A stretch of DNA of 64,000 nt from Bugula neritina. Lineage: Eukaryota > Bryozoa > Gymnolaemata > Cheilostomatida > Bugulidae. Below the pieces are notes generated by a model, which was not told the DNA's origin, searched no databases, and saw nothing but the letters and a program-made list of their open reading frames with translations. Numbering within the stretch: the first letter of the stretch is position 1; every line of letters starts with the position of its first letter. The DNA is taken from assembly GCA_964035545.1 (NCBI GenBank), contig OZ037766.1, forward strand, positions 3,220,501-3,284,500, in the 5' to 3' direction. The translations under genes were made by a program, and so were the position numbers. Shown one piece after another: positions 61,391 to 64,000 of this stretch.

Positions 61391-62704
61391 GTAATTTTTT
61401 TTTTTAAAACACTTTTTAACAAACAGAGCGCTTTATAATAATAGCATTGCAAACTTATATAGATGAAAGAATACAGACCTATAAATATTTCAATATATTC
61501 ATAAATAACTTAATTAACTTACAAACCTTGGTGTTTCTAGCAACACTGACTAAATAGCAGAGCAATATATATAATAATTAAACTCGAAAACTTTCTAGGA
61601 CTTTTAAAATTTAATCTTATACATGGTATATAATAAAAGCATCGGCTGGTATTGTCATCAGCTTGGAGTTGTTCCTTCAATGTTATTGATTTTAAGTCAG
61701 CTTTAGGAGTTGAAGTTTTCTGAAATGCAATGTTTATTAACAACAACATATGATTTTAACTAATATTACATTAATCTATACTGTATACAGTTTAGATTAA
61801 TATAATATAATATATTATATATAAAATAATACATATAACTTCTTGTATGCTTCCTGAAACATTCTAAAGGTGGGCTCTAGCTAGAGTTATGAAGTTTTAA
61901 AAATAAGTTTTGCAAAACAACATTAGAACATATTATAACAATCAACTTTCCTACAGAACTATCAACTTTTTATAATCTTACATTTGTCACTGAAATTATT
62001 ACATAGTTTGTTGAAATTAGTATATCATTATATAATCGTTCTTATAGATGCAGACCTCATTCTAAAATTTTCAATTTGCTAGATCTCAGTTTTAGTTATT
62101 TTTATATTTTTTGTCATCAAAGATTAAATTAACTCTATATATGATCATAAAACATTATTCATCAGTGATCTCATATGTGAACAAAATTGTATAGTTTGTT
62201 TTAACACAACAATTAAAATTAGTGATGCATTTCAATGTTTAATATTATATTATTAAGCTACATCAATCACTTATGGTGCTGTTCTAGGATAATGCAGTAA
62301 ATTGAGACTTGCTATATTTAATTTATTTTTGATGCAATATTGCGTCTTGAAGTGAAATTTGCACAAGTTTTTATAATCATTATCTTACAGATTCTGCTAA
62401 TGCATATAAACAAAGTTTATAGTTAATTCCTCAATTGCATTGCAATTATGTGAGCCTTAATATTATATCTTTTTCAAAAATATTCTAATTTCTAGCTTTT
62501 GTGTTGTTCTTTATCAGTTGTTAAAAACATAAAAAGTGCTAATTGTAAAACAGTTAAATGCATGATATATTGCATTGTATAATTTGCTCTAAATTCAAAT
62601 GTAATTATTTAAAAACTGTGAATAAAAAAACAAATCTTGTCAATTTAACTCTGCATGGGTTCTTTTAGCTAAAAATTGTATTCTTTATAGCATTTATAAT
62701 AATA
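61391..62704. other. Intergenic, no gene recognised
   Basis: AT-rich with a short inverted TATA-rich patch near 61778-61830; no coding or RNA feature supported. Confidence 0.5.
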
Positions 62705-63850
62705 GAGCTCATCATCAAAAGACCCTATAGGAGGTGTAAAAATAGAAGTAGCTATTTCATTGGAAATTCCATAGAAGCTTATATTCCAAAAATATTTTTG
62801 TTGGTAATTCTGGTGAATAGATTCTACCACTGAAGCACTTGTGTTTATATATCTTTTAATAATTTTATATTTTAGCTGAAATAATGATGTTCAAATTTTT
62901 ATATGTATCTAAAAGCAAAGCCTTGCAGCTTGAGCTTGCAAAGTAGATTATAGTGCTTAAATTTATTAAGACTCTATAGCAGAAATTGTGACATGAAAAA
63001 ATTAATAAGACATATATTTGTTATTTTGATATCTCTTAGAACGGATGATTTTTTATAATTTCATACGAATCACATGACTTGTCTATTTTGTTATCTAAGC
63101 AAAGTATTTCCTGATGATCGGCTCTTATTTTGGGATTTCTTCTGTCACATTCTAATCCAAATAATCTCTCAATTTTGCTGATCGTGCTTCCTGAAGTGGT
63201 GGCATGCAAGCACACTCCGTGATCAGCTTTACGGGAGTTATCTTTGCTGAGTCATCCAGGTAAATCTTTTTACATCATCAAAACTCTTCCCTAGCAACAC
63301 AGTCTCTGAGATTTTGGAATATTCCTCCATTACCAGATCTTTATAATTTCTATACTATGGAACTCTGGGAAAAATGTTTAATTTGCTATAGGCATAAGAA
63401 CTATTATTCATATTATATTATAATATACTAAAATAAACATGTTATTATGTATGTGTACAAACATCTCAACAGATCAAACAACATTTAACTCCATCCACAT
63501 AACACCACTACTTAACTGCAATTATAAAAATGTGCAAAAAACCAAGTAAAAAGACTTTAAATTAGTTATACATTTATCTTTAAATAAGTTTAACAATTAC
63601 CACTATTCCAAATCACACATTTGGATAAGAATATAATACATTAATAATTGTTTACCTTTTGCAGTTTATGCTGCATTCAGTAATAATTGCGTCAATTTGG
63701 CAGTTTATGCTGTGTTCAGCTATACATTTTATTATTTCTGCACCTTATATGGCAGCTCAATAAACAAGACTGATAAAACAGCTTTAGATCTTCAATATCG
63801 TGAGTTTGATACGACATAACATATATGATGAATAAATAAATAAATAAATA
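62705..63850. repeat. 1.15 kb dispersed repeat, copy 2
   Basis: Same orientation as 49322-50470, with a few base changes and single-base indels. The tRNA-like sequence beside copy 1 is absent here. It ends in the same (AATA)n(CA)n tail. Confidence 0.85.

Positions 63851-64000
<150 letters not shown>

Overview
This window reads as animal nuclear DNA. It is very AT-rich, its genes have introns with GT..AG borders, TATA boxes and AATAAA signals, a metazoan-type histone 3' stem-loop is present, a decayed cut-and-paste transposon lies at the left edge, and long (TA)n and (CA)n microsatellites occur throughout. The species cannot be fixed from the sequence; a soft-bodied aquatic invertebrate is only a guess. 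No prokaryotic, CRISPR, rRNA or viral gene features were seen.

The main content, from about 7.4 to 61.4 kb, is a tandem cluster of one gene family: 12 intact genes and 2 decayed copies. Each gene encodes a 69-81 residue secreted peptide. All share a nearly invariant 17-residue signal peptide, followed by a short mature peptide rich in Tyr with Asn, Gly, Arg or His, with no Cys. Every gene has the same three-exon plan: a 5' exon of about 50 bases just below a TATA box, a second exon holding the whole reading frame, and a 3' non-coding exon with an AATAAA signal. There are four mature-peptide classes. Class I (8.1, 13.7 and 18.6 kb) has NRGLY repeats. Class II (21.4, 28.0, 31.8, 36.3 and 41.9 kb) is Tyr/Arg-rich and nearly invariant. 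Class III (47.6, 56.3 and 60.6 kb) is Gly/Tyr/His-rich with GPSNYGY repeats. One divergent member at 52.4 kb is close to class II. Composition recalls small DOPA-type adhesive proteins (mussel foot protein 3 class) or other Tyr-rich secreted structural or antimicrobial peptides; this functional reading is inference.

Layout: 0.3-3.7 kb is a transposon copy with inverted arms of nearly 0.9 kb around remnants of an HTH_Tnp_4/DDE_Tnp_4-type transposase (PIF/Harbinger-IS5, ISL2EU-like). 4.9-5.8 kb holds two copies of a histone-gene-like module (3' stem-loop plus octamer/CCAAT), one enclosing a small unrecognised ORF. 6.45-6.93 kb is a foldback element. 7.5-16.8 kb is a direct duplication carrying two class I genes, the second copy invaded by (TA)n tracts. 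18.2-22.2 kb is a convergent class I/class II pair. 26.9-46.5 kb is a four-unit segmental duplication, each unit with one class II gene; the last two units also keep a dead plus-strand gene at the same place. 47-61 kb holds class III genes and the 52.4 kb gene, with an inverted duplication (56.3 and 60.6 kb genes head to head). 49.3-50.5 and 62.7-63.85 kb are two copies of a 1.15 kb dispersed repeat ending in (AATA)n(CA)n.

The genes probably act together as a dosage-amplified secreted peptide set: signal peptides and untranslated exons are conserved, while the mature parts differ between classes by short repeat gain and substitution.
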